Below the pieces are notes generated by a model. That model searched no databases. It was not told where the DNA came from and saw only the letters and a list, made by a program, of their open reading frames with translations. A program made the position numbers and the translations under genes. DNA of 64,000 nucleotides from Letharia columbiana (lineage: Eukaryota; Ascomycota; Lecanoromycetes; Lecanorales; Parmeliaceae), in the NCBI RefSeq assembly GCF_014066305.1, contig NW_023501061.1:248001-312000 (forward strand), in the 5' to 3' direction. Below are positions 1-12,181 of the stretch, one piece after another (the stretch's first letter is position 1; the number at the start of each line of letters is the position of its first letter).

Positions 1-988
1 TATCTGCTCTTGCTTCAACGGTTGGTGGCGGGAATTCAATCTTTCTGTCGATCCGGCCTGGACGTAATAGGGCCGGATCCAGAATATCCAGACGATTCGT
101 TGCCATAATGACCTTGATGTTTTTGGTTGGCTCGAAGCCGTCCAGTTGATTCAGAAGCTCGAGCATGGTACGCTGCACTTCGCTGTCACCACCACTGCTG
201 CCCTCTACGCGGGAGGAACCGATACTGTCGATTTCGTCCATGAAAATGATACTGGGTGCGTGTTCTCTGGCCATTACGAACAATTCACGCACCATGCGGC
301 TTCCTTCACCGATATATTTTTGCACTAGCTCTGAGCCCGATACACGGATGAACTTGCAGTCCGTATGGTGCGCCACAGCTCTTGCAAGCAGCGTCTTTCC
401 GGTACCCGGGGGTCCGTAAAGCAGCACGCCCTTTGGCTGGGCAATGCCGAGAGATTCGAAGAGTTCCGGGTGCTTCAGGCCTAACTCGATGACTTCTTTG
501 ATCTCTTTGATCTGTTGAGATAGACCACCAATCATGTCGTATGTGCTATCTGGGACTTTCTCGACCAGCATGAGGGAGACTAATGGATCGACGGAAGAAG
601 GGAGGGGTTTCTCGAGTTTGTATGAATCGGAGAGAAGGGTAACTCGTTTACCAACGGTAAGTTTGGAGATGTCGACACTGTCGGAAACATCGACGACTGT
701 AATGAGGTTCTGTCAGCATGGTGTAGCACGCATGAGGGAGCAGTCGAGCTTACCATATTTGCCTTCTGGATGTACTTTGACCAGGACTTTCTTCGTGCCC
801 ATCACCTTAACGACCTCTCCAACATACGAGCCTGGCTGTTGTAGCAGTCCCAGCTCTTCTCTTAGTAACCTCACTCTTGAATTGTAGTCATTTCGTTGTG
901 CCTCTAATCGCCGTAGTACGGCTTGTCCTGCGACTATCTCGAGTTTGGCGTCTTCAATCTTGTTTTGAAAGAAGTTGTCGAGAGCCAT
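1..988 (-). CDS. RPT6: 26S proteasome regulatory ATPase subunit Rpt6 (partial, C-terminus off the window)
   Basis: One of the six AAA ATPases of the 19S proteasome base; it unfolds ubiquitinated substrates and opens the 20S gate. Exon 1 runs 988-754 and exon 2 from 696 past base 1; the 57-bp intron is 753-697 (GTAAGC..TTACAG) and the frame is kept. The N-terminal coiled coil (about residues 8-50) leads into an OB-like segment with the family motif [12 protein letters not shown]. The ATPase domain shows Walker A GPPGTGKT, Walker [10 protein letters not shown] and an arginine-finger region ending [14 protein letters not shown]. The call among Rpt paralogues rests on the [12 protein letters not shown] segment. 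The start at 988 gives a short N-terminus; a small upstream exon cannot be excluded. The small C-terminal part of the AAA domain is missing at the window edge. Divergent from the antiporter gene that follows. Confidence 0.93.
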
Positions 989-1518
989 GCTGTCGGTGTA
1001 GTAGGTCGGGAACGAAAGGTTGTCGTGTAAGATCCAAGGTGGAAAGAGTTTTCCCTTGTCAATGGACTACTAGTCTGTCAAGGGGGACGTAGACCAGAGC
1101 GAGTAATCAATGTGGTCGTTCTAAGCATGGGACATGAAGTGATGATGGTTGACAGGTTCGAGCGTTGACAGGTTTTGGAGAGGAACCTAGCTGGGAGGAT
1201 GAAAGTGACGCTCAAAGCACCGTTAGCGTAGAGTAATTTTAGCGCCAATTGTAAACATTTACGTCTTAGCCGTGAGAGTTGACATGTAACTTAATCATCT
1301 AATCGTTCCTCCTCTGCTATCCAATCCTTTTCCTCTGTCACGTCGACTCTACTGAGCTTCTCTGCACTCTTCCCTTGCTGATCATGACCTTCTACACACT
1401 GAAGCTCAGCGCCACAGCAGGCGGTTTCCCCAGGTTTCTCAGCTGATAGAGGACTCGTCCTCTAGCTGCTCATGCTTCGTAATTACCAGTACACTCTGGA
1501 GCCATAGGAGACTTTAGT
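989..1518. promoter_or_regulatory. Shared divergent promoter region, RPT6 and VNX1-like gene
   Basis: The 530 bp lie between two start codons facing away from each other, so promoters of both genes must be here. CT-rich stretches at about 1300-1380 are typical of ascomycete promoters and 5' leaders. I see no exact match to the yeast Rpn4 proteasome element; one loose GGTGGAAA occurs near 1039. Confidence 0.5.
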
Positions 1519-4500
1519 ATGTCAGACGATAACAATTCGCCCGACCCTGGGGCGCACAATTACTCTACGGGCGGCACTTCTCCCAAAGACAAACCACGAC
1601 GATTTGAGCCCATCACTCACGATCAAGACCGTGACGATGAAGATCTAAATACGAGAACGACGGGGACAATACGTCGAAATCGGCCTCCGGCCATTTTGAC
1701 CAGCAGCGGTAATCATGGCATGTTCTCTTCCACAGCAGAGGAATGCTGCTAATTGCGTCAAAGGCTCCCTGGATTCCTACAATACTGCGGAAGAACCCCA
1801 TACCGAAAGTCAACGAACACCTACACAGGATGAGGGCCGCCAAGGTCTACAAAGCTCCGCATCGTCGGATCGCCAGCAAGTGCTGTCTCCCGAACCATTA
1901 CCATCAATGAGCAAGCCGAAAATGGCGCGACGAGCATCTTCTAAATACCACCCTCCTCATAAAGGTCAAGGTTTCTCAGTAGATGATGATCCGGATGAAT
2001 ATGAGTCGGACTTCGCACAACGGCAATCGTCGATTGCGAAGTCAGCGTCGGGCTCAGGACATGGTAATGGTCTGCGGAGACAGCCATCGACTTTGCGCAG
2101 AAGACCCACTGCACAACCAACATCTTTACCGCGAGTCGATTCACGCGGCGAAGATGAGGAAGAAGCTGAGCAACCTAAAAACTCTACCGTCCCTCGCGAG
2201 GAAGCTGCTGGGGACGGTCATGATTCATCCGCAGAGGAAGGAAATAGTCCCGCAGACGCCGAAGATGGTGATGAGGACGATGATGATGAATTGAGCGACG
2301 CCGAAAGTTTTACCCTGAAAGACCGTCAGAATGCTATCAACGAGACACACCCTTTTGGTATCCGTATCTGGAAACCTGCGCTCTATCAGAAGAACAGATC
2401 CATAGAGAAAACAGCAGAAGGTGACATACACTCGTCCCCAGGAGGCAGAGTAAGTAGTTGGTTATGGATGTTCAACGTCCTCTGGACTATCCTCTTCGGC
2501 TGGTGGCTTGCCACAGCCGCGGCCCTAGGAGCTCTCACTTGTTTTCTATTTGGTTTTGCACCTGCCGCCGCAGATTATGGAAGAGTTTTCTGGGGCCTGT
2601 CTCTATATCTTTTCTACCCCTTTGGCCAATTCGTCAAGCTGGAGCAAGATGAAGCTTATGCGGAAGAGGACGAAGGCGAAGGCCGCAGCATCACAGAATA
2701 CGAACAATGGCAGAACGGAGACCTCGAAGACGGGCGCCTTTTCTTCGGACCCCTAACTTCACGATCATTGATTGGTCGGCGAAGAAGCATGGATTCGGCA
2801 GATGAGAATGATAGCCTTCTGGGACGCACAAGGAGAGCGGATGATCCCAAGACAGGGCCGAAGAATCGAAGGGCTAGGCTTTTTGGTCGAGGACAATGGA
2901 CTATCGGGCGTGTTATATTCTTCGTCTTCTTCTATTTCCTGCTCGCACCACTCTTACTGCTTGCATCTGGAATCTGTTGGTTCCTGGTCTTCTGGATTCC
3001 CATGGGCAAGGCCACTTTACTTCTTTTCTACCACCTGCGTCGACACCCTCTCGCCCTGTCGTTCAACGCGGACACCACTTATTCACGGGACGGTTCGTCA
3101 CATTCGTCTTCCATACTACTCTGCACTTACCGAGCTGTGGGCTTGAAGTACTGGAAGTATACCGTTGATGGAACTAACATTTTTTTGATCAACTTGATTG
3201 GTGTAGTGCTGTTTGCGATATTTGATTACTGGGTGCTCTATGTCGCTATTGGCCTCGACAGCTGGATAGTTGCTCCTGGGCTTATCTTCGCGCTGGCGCT
3301 CTTCTCTATAATCCCCCTGGCATATTTCATCGGACAGGCTGTAGCTTCAATATCAGCGCAGTCGTCAATGGGCGTGGGAGCGGCCATCAATGCGTTTTTT
3401 TCGACCGTCGTCGAGGTTTTTCTCTACTGCGTAGCATTGAACCAAGGCAAAGGTCAGTTGGTCGAGGGCAGCATCATCGGGAGTATCTTTGCTGGTATTT
3501 TATTCCTACCAGGTTTATCCATGTGCTTTGGAGCGATCAAACGAAAGACTCAGAGATTCAATGTCAAGTCTGCGGGCGTCACATCGACTATGCTTTTATT
3601 TGCGGTGATCGCTGCTTTTGGGCCTACCCTGTTCTATCAAATCTATGGAAGTGTAAGCAGAACGCCTTCCGAAGTACCTGATCATTGCTGACGCTTCTTG
3701 CAGCATGAGCTTAATTGCCATTCCTGCATCGTGGTGGGACCTGGCCATCCCGATGGACCTGATGAAGACTGCCGACGGTGTTACTATTCCCAAGTACCTG
3801 CCATCAACGACGAGTTCTTTCTCAAAGCAGTGAGGCCGTACTGTTGGTTCGCGGCTGTTCTCCTGTTCCTCTCGTACATAATTGGATTATGGTTTACATT
3901 ACGGACCCATGCAGCCACAATCTGGAACATAGAAATAGAGGAGAAAAAGGCTCAGGTACATCCTGGACCAAACGGCAGCATATCACACCAGCCACTCCAT
4001 GGTTCCGGACTTAAGCCCCAGACGAGCAGTAGCAGCAAGGACTCTCCGGGCGGCCGGAACGTGAGCACTGCGATACGTGACACTCAACTCTATAAGCGCA
4101 TTCTGAGTCAGTCTCTCAAGCACGAAGGGCTGAGTCTACGCAGTCCAGAAGATTCTCGGCAGCCATCTGGATCTAGTAACAATCTCCATGGTCAGCCACC
4201 GCATGTCGTGCCACCAAAAAGTAGCGAGGGCGAAAATAATGTTTTGGAGGACAATCCGAGCCTGAGAAGTATCAAGGTGGCCGGTCTTTCCGAGGAGGAG
4301 CACAATAATCTTGTCCGCCATGTTGCGGAGATGGCAGCTACTGCGGCTGCGGTCGCGGCTCGAGATGCTGTTAAGGCTCCGCGCAAAATGTCAACATCAA
4401 CGCGTACTGTTGCCCAACGCACACCCAAAGCCTCTATTCCAGCTACAGGTGCATTCCAGGATGACCACGAAGCAGCCGCAAATGCAGAAGGTCCTGCTGA

Positions 4501-5177
4501 TGGTGGGCATGACGCTCCCAACTGGGGGAGGGTGAAGAGCGCCGTCATTCTTCTAGGTGCTACGGTCCTCTACGCGATCATTGCAGAAATTTTGGTCAAC
4601 ACTGTGGATGTAGTACTAGAAAGTGTAGACATTGATGAGAAGTTCTTGGGCATCACTCTGTTCGCGCTCGTGCCCAATACGACAGAATTCTTGGTATACT
4701 CTTCTGACGCCCGATATGAAGCAAATGTTGTAGCTAACAATTTGTGCACAGAATGCCATCTCTTTCGCCATGAATGGCAATATCGCACTTTCAATGGAGA
4801 TCGGTTCCGCTTACGCTCTCCAAGTGTGCCTCCTCCAGATTCCCGCCCTTGTCCTTTTCAGCGCTGTCCACGGCCGCTACATCGATCCTGAAAAGCTTCT
4901 GGATCACACATTCAACCTGATCTTCCCGCAATGGGACATGGTCACCGTTATCCTCTGCGTTTTCCTGCTCAGCTATGTGTACGGCGAGGGCAAGAGCAAC
5001 TACTTCAAAGGAAGCATCCTGGTGCTGGCCTATCTAGTGATTGTGGTCGGTTTCTATCTCGCAGGATATTCGGGTGACATCGAGATGATGGGCATTGACC
5101 GCTTCGATACACTTGCTTTGGGACACCAGAGCAGCTTCAAGACAGTGGGCAGGAGAAGTAGCGGAAGGGCTTGGTAA
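1519..5177 (+). CDS. VNX1: Vnx1-type vacuolar monovalent cation/H+ antiporter
   Basis: Putative low-affinity Na+,K+/H+ exchanger of the vacuolar membrane, in the Na/Ca-exchanger superfamily and close to yeast Vnx1. Exons are 1519-1708, 1764-3652, 3704-4693 and 4752-5177, giving 1164 residues; all four join in frame. The first intron (55 bp) has a CTAAT branch site just before its CAAAG end. The first 250 or so residues are hydrophilic and acidic, as in Vnx1. The family block PFGIRIWKPALY precedes the first membrane spans near residue 290. Two exchanger-type repeats follow, separated by a basic cytosolic loop (about 770-960). The second repeat carries GITLFALVPNTTEFL and, after the last intron, NAISFAMNGNIALSMEI, which hold the acidic and Asn residues of the transport site. 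Ion preference cannot be read from sequence. Confidence 0.9.
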
Positions 5178-6038
5178 GCCGGATTCGCTGTGGAGACTGA
5201 ACCAAGTTGAGAGACGCCGGAATCTAAAGTTGTGGCTGCTGTCGTTGCAAATCATTCGTGTTGAGCTGAGCGAGGCGCTGGAAAGGTGGTCAATCGGCGC
5301 ATTGCACCATCTATCTACGACAGTTTTTGTGGTGGGGGATGGCGCACCGTGTATAGGTTTGAAAGACCTTTCACGATGGGTCAAGTAGGATTCATGGCTG
5401 GCTTGAAGACAAAGCACCAACAACAATGCTCGTTTTTTAGGCCATTTCCCGTAACTGGTGCTGCGTAACAGCACACTAAAGCCCTGATTGAGAGTGAATC
5501 GTACCATCCCAGGCCTCCCTCGGAGAAGAGCCAAAAGGACCGACATATGGGAAAGCAGAACAAAGTAGCAGGTTAACATGGAAGACAGTACATATCTTAC
5601 ATCAAAAGAAAGAGGCCGGAGCTATTTGGATCATCGCGATTTCTGTGATTCAACTAGCACTAGCTACATCATGGAGCCAAGGTAAGGTAAGTTGTACTGA
5701 TTAGCTTCTGCTATGATATCTACACATTGTCAATGTTCTCATAAGAGTACAGCCAAGGTCTATCGTGGCCTGACAGACACTTCCTTCGGACATCTCTTTC
5801 AGAAGAGGCGTGAGGACTTGTGTATGCAGCGATTTCTTGTTGCTGCCGGGTCAGAGTTGTGAGTCTCCATTATCACCATTCTCACCCTATTACCATTATC
5901 GTTGCTCATCACCACGACTATTCCTCATCACTGTGGCGACTTCTGTCCATTGTTCGTGTACCTCATCTCTGTACACTCTTCTAGTAGCTAACCATTACCA
6001 TTACCATTACCATTAAACCATTACCATTACCATTGCCT
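5178..6038. other. Convergent 3' intergenic region
   Basis: This lies between the 3' ends of the antiporter and the phosphatase. Open frames here overlap one another and resemble nothing. The only structure is the hexamer repeat at 5991-6034. Confidence 0.6.
5991..6034. repeat. ACCATT hexanucleotide microsatellite
   Basis: Seven ACCATT units, four then three, separated by AA. It begins four bases beyond the stop codon of the minus-strand phosphatase, so it sits in that gene's 3' UTR. It differs from the usual fungal telomere repeat TTAGGG. Confidence 0.95.
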
Positions 6039-8816
6039 TTATCCGCCCCGACTCCTCCTCTCTATGTCGCTTCCCAGTCCCTTGAATTTCTCCGGCATCT
6101 CCCCCACAATCCACTCGAGAATAGTCTCATAACATAGCACAAACTGCCTCAGCGTTTGCACCATGCTCAGTCGCTGCAGGCGGAAGTTGCTGACTGTTTG
6201 GGCAACCAAATCTTCATCGTCTTTCAACATCCAGCCATCTTCTTTACTGCTGTCAACATCCATATCGTCTGGATTTGAGGTCATCTGTTTCTGTAAGCGG
6301 GCTTGACGTTGCCACTTGAGCTCATCCACAACGCTGTCTACAGTACAGAATGTTCCCGTTCGGCCACAACCAGCGCTGCAGTGCACAACGGTTGGCCGCT
6401 CGCCCTTACGGGCAGGCTCGTCGGGCTCACGGCTGGGGCTGCTGGACTCGTAGCTGCGTACAACCGAGTTGCAATGCTCGACTAATCCTAGAACGTGGGC
6501 AGGATGTGCTGGGGCGCCAAAGTCCGGCCAGCTGGAATACTGGAGTTGGGTGATCTCGCGGAGGGGTTCAAATGGGTGGCCTGTGTGGGAGAGGGTGAGC
6601 TTGCGCACTATAACATGAGGGATTTCAGCGTCGACGGTTTGGGGTGTAGGAGTGTTTTGCGCGCTACAATTGGTAGAGCGGCGACGACCCATGTCGGGTC
6701 TGTCTTTTGCTTCCAAATTGAGAGGCGATGAGAAGACCCTGCCCGGTGTGTTCTTAGACGACGCCAGTGGAAGATGCCTTTCCGAGAATGACTTGAGTTT
6801 GAAAGGACCATAGTCGCCTGTAAGCCAGTAGGGGTGGCATTTTCGCTGTCCACCTTCGGTTTCGGCGGTCAGCATTACCACTACGCGAGCATCTTGTTCC
6901 CAGACTACACGCCAAAAATCCTGAATAGGCCGTTAGCTAGATGAGGCCGTAGACGGTTAGAGAACCAGAAAGCTCACGTTGAACGTTGCTGGAACAGGAG
7001 CCTGAGACGCAATGTAATGCTTGTTGCTCCGTTGTGCTTTAATGTGGCTTGCGTTGACATAGTCGCAATGTCCGGACGGCACGTTCTGCAGCCTCACTCT
7101 CGAGTGATCATATGGCAGCATGTCCTTATACCTGTTCTTGGTTCCCTTTTCAATTCCTGCGATTTGCACGGCCTCAGGCGAGAGCGCATTTGGGGTGCCA
7201 TAAGACACATTGCAAGACAGCGCCTTTTGCATTCGCTGCTGCTCCGCCCTTTCAATCCCAAGAAAGCGATCAGCAACAGCCTTGCCTTTGTCGCCCACGT
7301 GCGCAGCCTGCCTCAACCATGCTGGCAATCCTGCGACGGCTGTCTCCTTGAGACCAGCTGGGAGCTTCACAGCCATCTGACCCACACCACCAATCAAGTC
7401 CATATTTTGCCGGATATTACCAAAGAAAGGATTCGCCGCAGTCTGAGTACTTGGCATCATGCACCCTCCTGCAATAGGGGCTGCGCCAGGTGGGTCTATT
7501 GAGAGTTTCCTCGTATTCGAACCATCCATTTCGCTGGCTAGCCTATCATCAACTTGGTCCGGAAACTTCTTAGCGAGGTTGTCGAATCCACCACGGATAA
7601 TGAGAGCGGCGCCTCTCCAATTCTCGTTGGTGAACTTTTTCAAAGTATTGACTGATGATGTAGCATCTTTCAGCTGCATCGAAGCTGCATCATACACGAC
7701 GATGAACTTTGCATCTCTCCATTGGGCGAATCGAGCTCTCTCCTTCTCTTTAGTAAATGTTTCTGACAATTTTTGCACATTGAAAGACGATCTTTTCAAT
7801 AGCGTAGTGGGTATGCAAAGATTGATTGCACCACTTATTCGAGACTTGGAGTATTGCGGGAAAACTCTCAAGTCCAGTATAAGGAGGTCTTGGGGAACAT
7901 GACCTTTCAAGATATCAACGAAATCTTGTGGCGCTATCATTGTAGGGCCATCGTAACTGACTGAGGAAGGTAGTGTCTCTGAGCGTTGAATGATGTGCGA
8001 GAGAGGCTCGACTCGGTTGTGGGGCAGAGAATTTCGAGGGTGCCTTTCATCAATGTGGGATATTTGTGTTCTCTGTACTTTGGAGAGGTCTGGGGTTGAG
8101 GCATTTGCTGGTGACTGCATCCGTGGAACGTCAAAGAAAGATGGTTCTTGAGAATCTGAAGTCTTCAGCAGGGACTGATGGAAACCACTCGGCGAGCTCT
8201 CATCAATGTCCATTCCCTCTTGATTCACCAAAGATGCCCCAACTCCTGACTGCGTCTGTTGCGGTTTCGGCGACACTAAGTTCAGCCTTCTGTGGCTCTG
8301 GTCTGGCACTTCTTCGAGTGTCGACGGATGGACGCTCCCTACATTTGCACTAAAATGCGAAAGGCTTCCATGGCTCAAGTTGAATGTATTGGTCTCTGAC
8401 TGCCTTCGAAAATTCTCGAACCGCGGCTGCGATTCTAAAGGATCAATGTGTGGAGAAGCAACTGTAGTAGGTGGATCACCAGCTGATGGTGGGCTCCGGT
8501 CTTTCCTGGCGTGGATTGTCTTAGACGGATCCAGATAAGATGGAGCCTTCAAAAGACCCTGTTCCCCCACGGCATTAGAATTTGGGGGGTTGCTGCTAGG
8601 ATCTGTGACGAATTCGAAATAATTGGGACTTGGAGAGCGAGGGGCACGTTTTGCATGTGGAGACAGAGATTTGGATGGGCGTCCTGGTGTTTGTGGGCCA
8701 ACAGAACCTGGTGTCCGTGAAGGATATCCGAGAGGCGTGGTTGACGAGATGGGGAGAGCCCGAGAGGGAGACATAGGAGGCCAAGGGCCTCGAGGAGTCG
8801 CAGCGGCCGTCATCAT
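6039..8816 (-). CDS. Protein-tyrosine phosphatase with rhodanese-like domain (Pyp1/Pyp2, Ptp2/Ptp3 type)
   Basis: Exons 8816-6978 and 6920-6039, with a 57-bp intron (GTGAGC..TTCAG), encode 906 residues. The first 280 residues are Ser/Pro-rich and probably disordered. A rhodanese-like fold spans about 285-425, starting around DLLILDLRVFPQYSKSRI. The phosphatase domain spans about 560-890: substrate loop NRYKDMLPYD, WPD loop SSWPDFGAP (about 740) and the P-loop HCSAGCGRTGTF (about 793), with catalytic Cys and Arg present. Yeast relatives with this layout remove phosphate from stress MAP kinases (Hog1/Sty1), docking through the rhodanese-like part. The same role here is inferred. The rhodanese loop has no visible catalytic cysteine (VVYDAASMQL), which fits a docking rather than an enzymatic domain. 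Confidence 0.9.
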
Positions 8817-9967
8817 TTGCAGCTACGCCGAGCTGTGAATCTTCATTGGACGACGGCCATGTTTTAATCTAACATCTGGCTTCTGACTTGGTTTGTTGCC
8901 GTGAATGCCGATTCAGGATTAACTGCAGAGGGTGGAGCGCTGTGGGATGTTGCTCCCAAGTCAGCATAGGTAGAAGAAGAAGAAGGTTGGAATATTGGAC
9001 GAGTGTTAGTGAAGGACTCACCAGGCTAGAAAATGCTCCTCGAGATCGAGTACTCACACGTTTGATGAAGACGCAGTAAAGTGGGAGAAGGAATATGAGA
9101 TCAAGGGAAGAAGAAGTGTTGAATGAAGAGTGCAGTCTCTTTCTCTTTCTCTATGTCTCCCTAGTGTTGTGCATTCCTTACTCCTACTTTATAGTCGAGG
9201 AGTCTACTTTACAGAGTACACTGATAGAACGCCGCCCACACGGGCACTAAGGAGACCCTTATACGTCATATCTTCGCTTGCCCCTGCCTTACTAATAAAT
9301 CCCAACACCCAGGCCCACCAGGCTACCAGGCTACCCGGCTGTCAGCTTCTGCGCCCCGTAAAAAAAAGAAAAAATTAACTCTACTTATACTCTCATGGTC
9401 GTGTGCTTTTTTGTGTCTTTATTCTTTATTCTTCTTTCTTTCTTTCTCTTTTTTTACCATTCAATTTTATGCACATTGGCTACGACTTGCTCGATTTTCT
9501 CTGCTAACTCCAGGCCGTCTAGTTCAGGTTTCATCCATACTATACTGGTACACTTTTTTTGCGCCTACAGATCATGTTCCTCACCAAATTCGCCGGAAAA
9601 AAAAGGCTGTAGCCTACCCGGATCACTAGTCATCAGCTGTTATGTGCGTCAGCCGCATTGCATCAGCTCAGGACACGTGACAAATTCCCCAGAAAAATCA
9701 TCTCCAAGCTCATCCATCCCCCGTCCTAAGCGCAGCCTTGAGTAACCAACGATATTGTTATAGCAGCTTGAAAGCCGGGCGCCCATGTCACTGCTGGAAA
9801 TCCACGTAGTCTCCTCGTCGCCTGAACGCTGCCAACACCATGAACGTCTTTGGAAAAGTCTGATCATTCGTTCCTTTGAGAGGCGAAAGTTCCTCGTGTT
9901 CATGATTTTATGGCCTCGTAGTATCTCGTCGCCTACCTCCTTGACTGCACCATCCTCATTGAATTGG
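8817..9967. other. Intergenic: phosphatase promoter and F-box gene 3' region
   Basis: Contains CT-rich stretches at 9130-9160 and 9410-9470, compatible with a promoter and leader of the minus-strand phosphatase gene. The ORFs here are low complexity. No further gene is supported. Confidence 0.5.
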
Positions 9968-12181
9968 CTACGCTCGTCGCGGTGAATTTTGGTGCGCCAC
10001 CCTGCCCGTTACCGGAGCGGCCACTACAGCCTCAGGCCTGACGTCGTATGCCAACGACAAATTCTCTCTTCTTCCTTCGCTCATGTGCCCAATGTCCCAT
10101 TTTGCAAGGCCTTGATCTGTTGTAGCGTAGAGTTGCACCTCATTTCCCCACAACATTTTGTGTACAACTCCTTCCGAGGATAGCAAAGTGGGCCGTAACC
10201 GGCCGATGCCCTTTCTCATGTTGTAGTCACGGGCCGGAAAGTAATGCTGTGATTCTCCCTGGTAAAGCACTCTAGGATTCATCGACCAGACTAGTACACG
10301 AGACCAGTTCGCTGCCGCAATCCGTGTACCACCAGGGGAAATCGCAACGACGGTGCCCAGCGAGCTTAGGCATTGCGCGCTCCGTTCATTGAACCCTGCC
10401 AGAAGTGCTAGCGCCGCCCACGATCTCTGCTTTCGACCCTTGTCGAGATGCATACTGTGATCACAGGAACCCAAAGATAAAAAGGAATCCGCCTGCACAA
10501 TAAATACATCTGTCCGGCCATATTTGTTCAAATTCTTACTCATAGCGAGAGCAAAATAGAAGATTCGACATGAGAAAGCGCTGTAGGTATGGATGCCATA
10601 GTAAGGCATTCCAACTTCAAATGCTTGGCGTGTACCATCGTTCTCAATATCGATCGAGGCTGTGTTGCACAGAATTGGGCCGCTCTCTTCTTCGGCTGGA
10701 TTCGGGCAGCTCGTGTACCAGCTATGGACAGGGGCGCCCGCCTTGTAGAAATTCAATTTGCTGTCGTTGTCGACGAATTGGCAGTTCGACACTACGCCAT
10801 GTTTGTACATATGTGCAGGTAAAGCCGAAGGGTCATGAATATCCAAGACGTCAGGAGACGAGTCTACGGTGTTGGAACGTTAGCGAAGTCTTCGAAATGA
10901 CTTAAGAATGACTCTTCCTTTTTATGATAACGATGCTGAGGTCTTCCCCCCAGCAAGTCCAACAGATAGGTAAGTCGATGTAAGACAAGAATAGCAGTGT
11001 CCATGGACAGGGGGTGCGGTCAGTTCTCAAGAATGCAGATACTCCCCAGTGTTCACGGTTGATCTTAGCAGTGTGAGACAGAACAAGGTGCAATGCAGAT
11101 CAGAGACACTTGACAAAGTAAAAAATCGCTGACCATATCTACACTCTTCCTAATTTCCTAAGTCAGCATATCTTCAGTACCGCGAACAAACAGACTTGTC
11201 AGATTGATCTTATAGCGGAAACGAGCCTTTGGTACGCGAAAAGGATCCTCCGATCCCAATGCTGGTGTCAATAAAGAGGAACTATTTCGAGACAATACAT
11301 ACCATGATCTTCTCATTCCGACCGACAAGGCATATCCTGGTTTTGTTAAGCCCATCGGGACTTTTCCAAGCAATACACGCATTACCGTTCGATGCAAAGG
11401 CTAGACCAACAGTTTCTTGGTCTTCAAGGGTTTCTATGTCTCGTGTCTCCTGCAGAGAAGAGTCGTAGAAATAGCCCAGCGTCTTTGCAAAACAACGATG
11501 AAAGGTGACCAGCCTGTAAACCTCGCTGTCACAAGCGGATTCAGTTCTCTTTGGGAAAGGAGATGCGTTACGTGAATGTACCTTTTGCCGGTATAGGACG
11601 GCTAGATCTCGACTGCTGGGAGAGAAGGACACTTTGAGGATCTCAATCCTGGTGCTTGAGCAGCCCCCCTCAGGCCTTATGTGGAGTTCGACTCTGCGTC
11701 GTATGTGATCCTTAGCCAGGTCGTAGATCTGTAGTACACCGTCGTATCGAGTCGTTACCAGTTGAGCCAAGTTGCCAGTTTGCGACGGATCCGAAGGAAT
11801 GAAGAGTGCGTTGCTCATAGTTTTCCCTGGCGACTGATGAGCATACTTAGTAACATTGGCAAGGGCTCCAGCTGCGCAACCACTCTGTGCCGCACGTTTT
11901 CTGAAAAACAGTAATAGATCAGGCGTGGGAAGGTCTGTGAGTCCCAGGGTGAGCCCAGGTATGCGCTTTAGATGATGGAAGAGGAGTATTCTTGACAATG
12001 CCGACTCGAGAAAGCGGCGGGATGTTAGGAGGGATGCGAAAAATGTGCCGGTGTCCATATACTTTGTGATTATTTGAAGCAGCTCATCTGGTAATTGTAG
12101 AAAGGCGGAGTTCTGCTTGATCTCTAACCTCGTCTCTGGCGGGGGAAGGGAGGAAGCACCATCAAGGGTGTGAGAAACCAT
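9968..12181 (-). CDS. F-box protein, probably with a C-terminal beta-propeller-like region
   Basis: Exon 1 (12181-11303) starts at an ATG in ACCATGG context. It has an F-box-like block near residue 35, LQLPDELLQIITKYM, then TFFASLLTSRRFLESALSR. Later segments such as KVSFSPSSRDLAVLYRQ, VGLAFASNGNACIAW and VVAISPGGTRIAAANWSRV look like WD-type blades. My best model adds a small exon 11247-11181 and a last exon 10863-9968, giving about 613 residues in one frame. The first intron ends in GAG, and the second, 317 bp, is long for this genome, so the middle is uncertain. F-box proteins usually link substrates to SCF ubiquitin ligase through Skp1; the target is unknown. Confidence 0.7.

Noticed and set aside
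1036..1046. Loose match to the Rpn4 proteasome promoter element near RPT6
   Set aside because: One base of the core differs and the element is not established in filamentous fungi.
5034..5579. 181-codon minus-strand frame
   Set aside because: Partly antisense to the last antiporter exon; no motif.
5991..6034. Interstitial telomere-like repeat
   Set aside because: The ACCATT unit does not match TTAGGG or its complement; an ordinary microsatellite.
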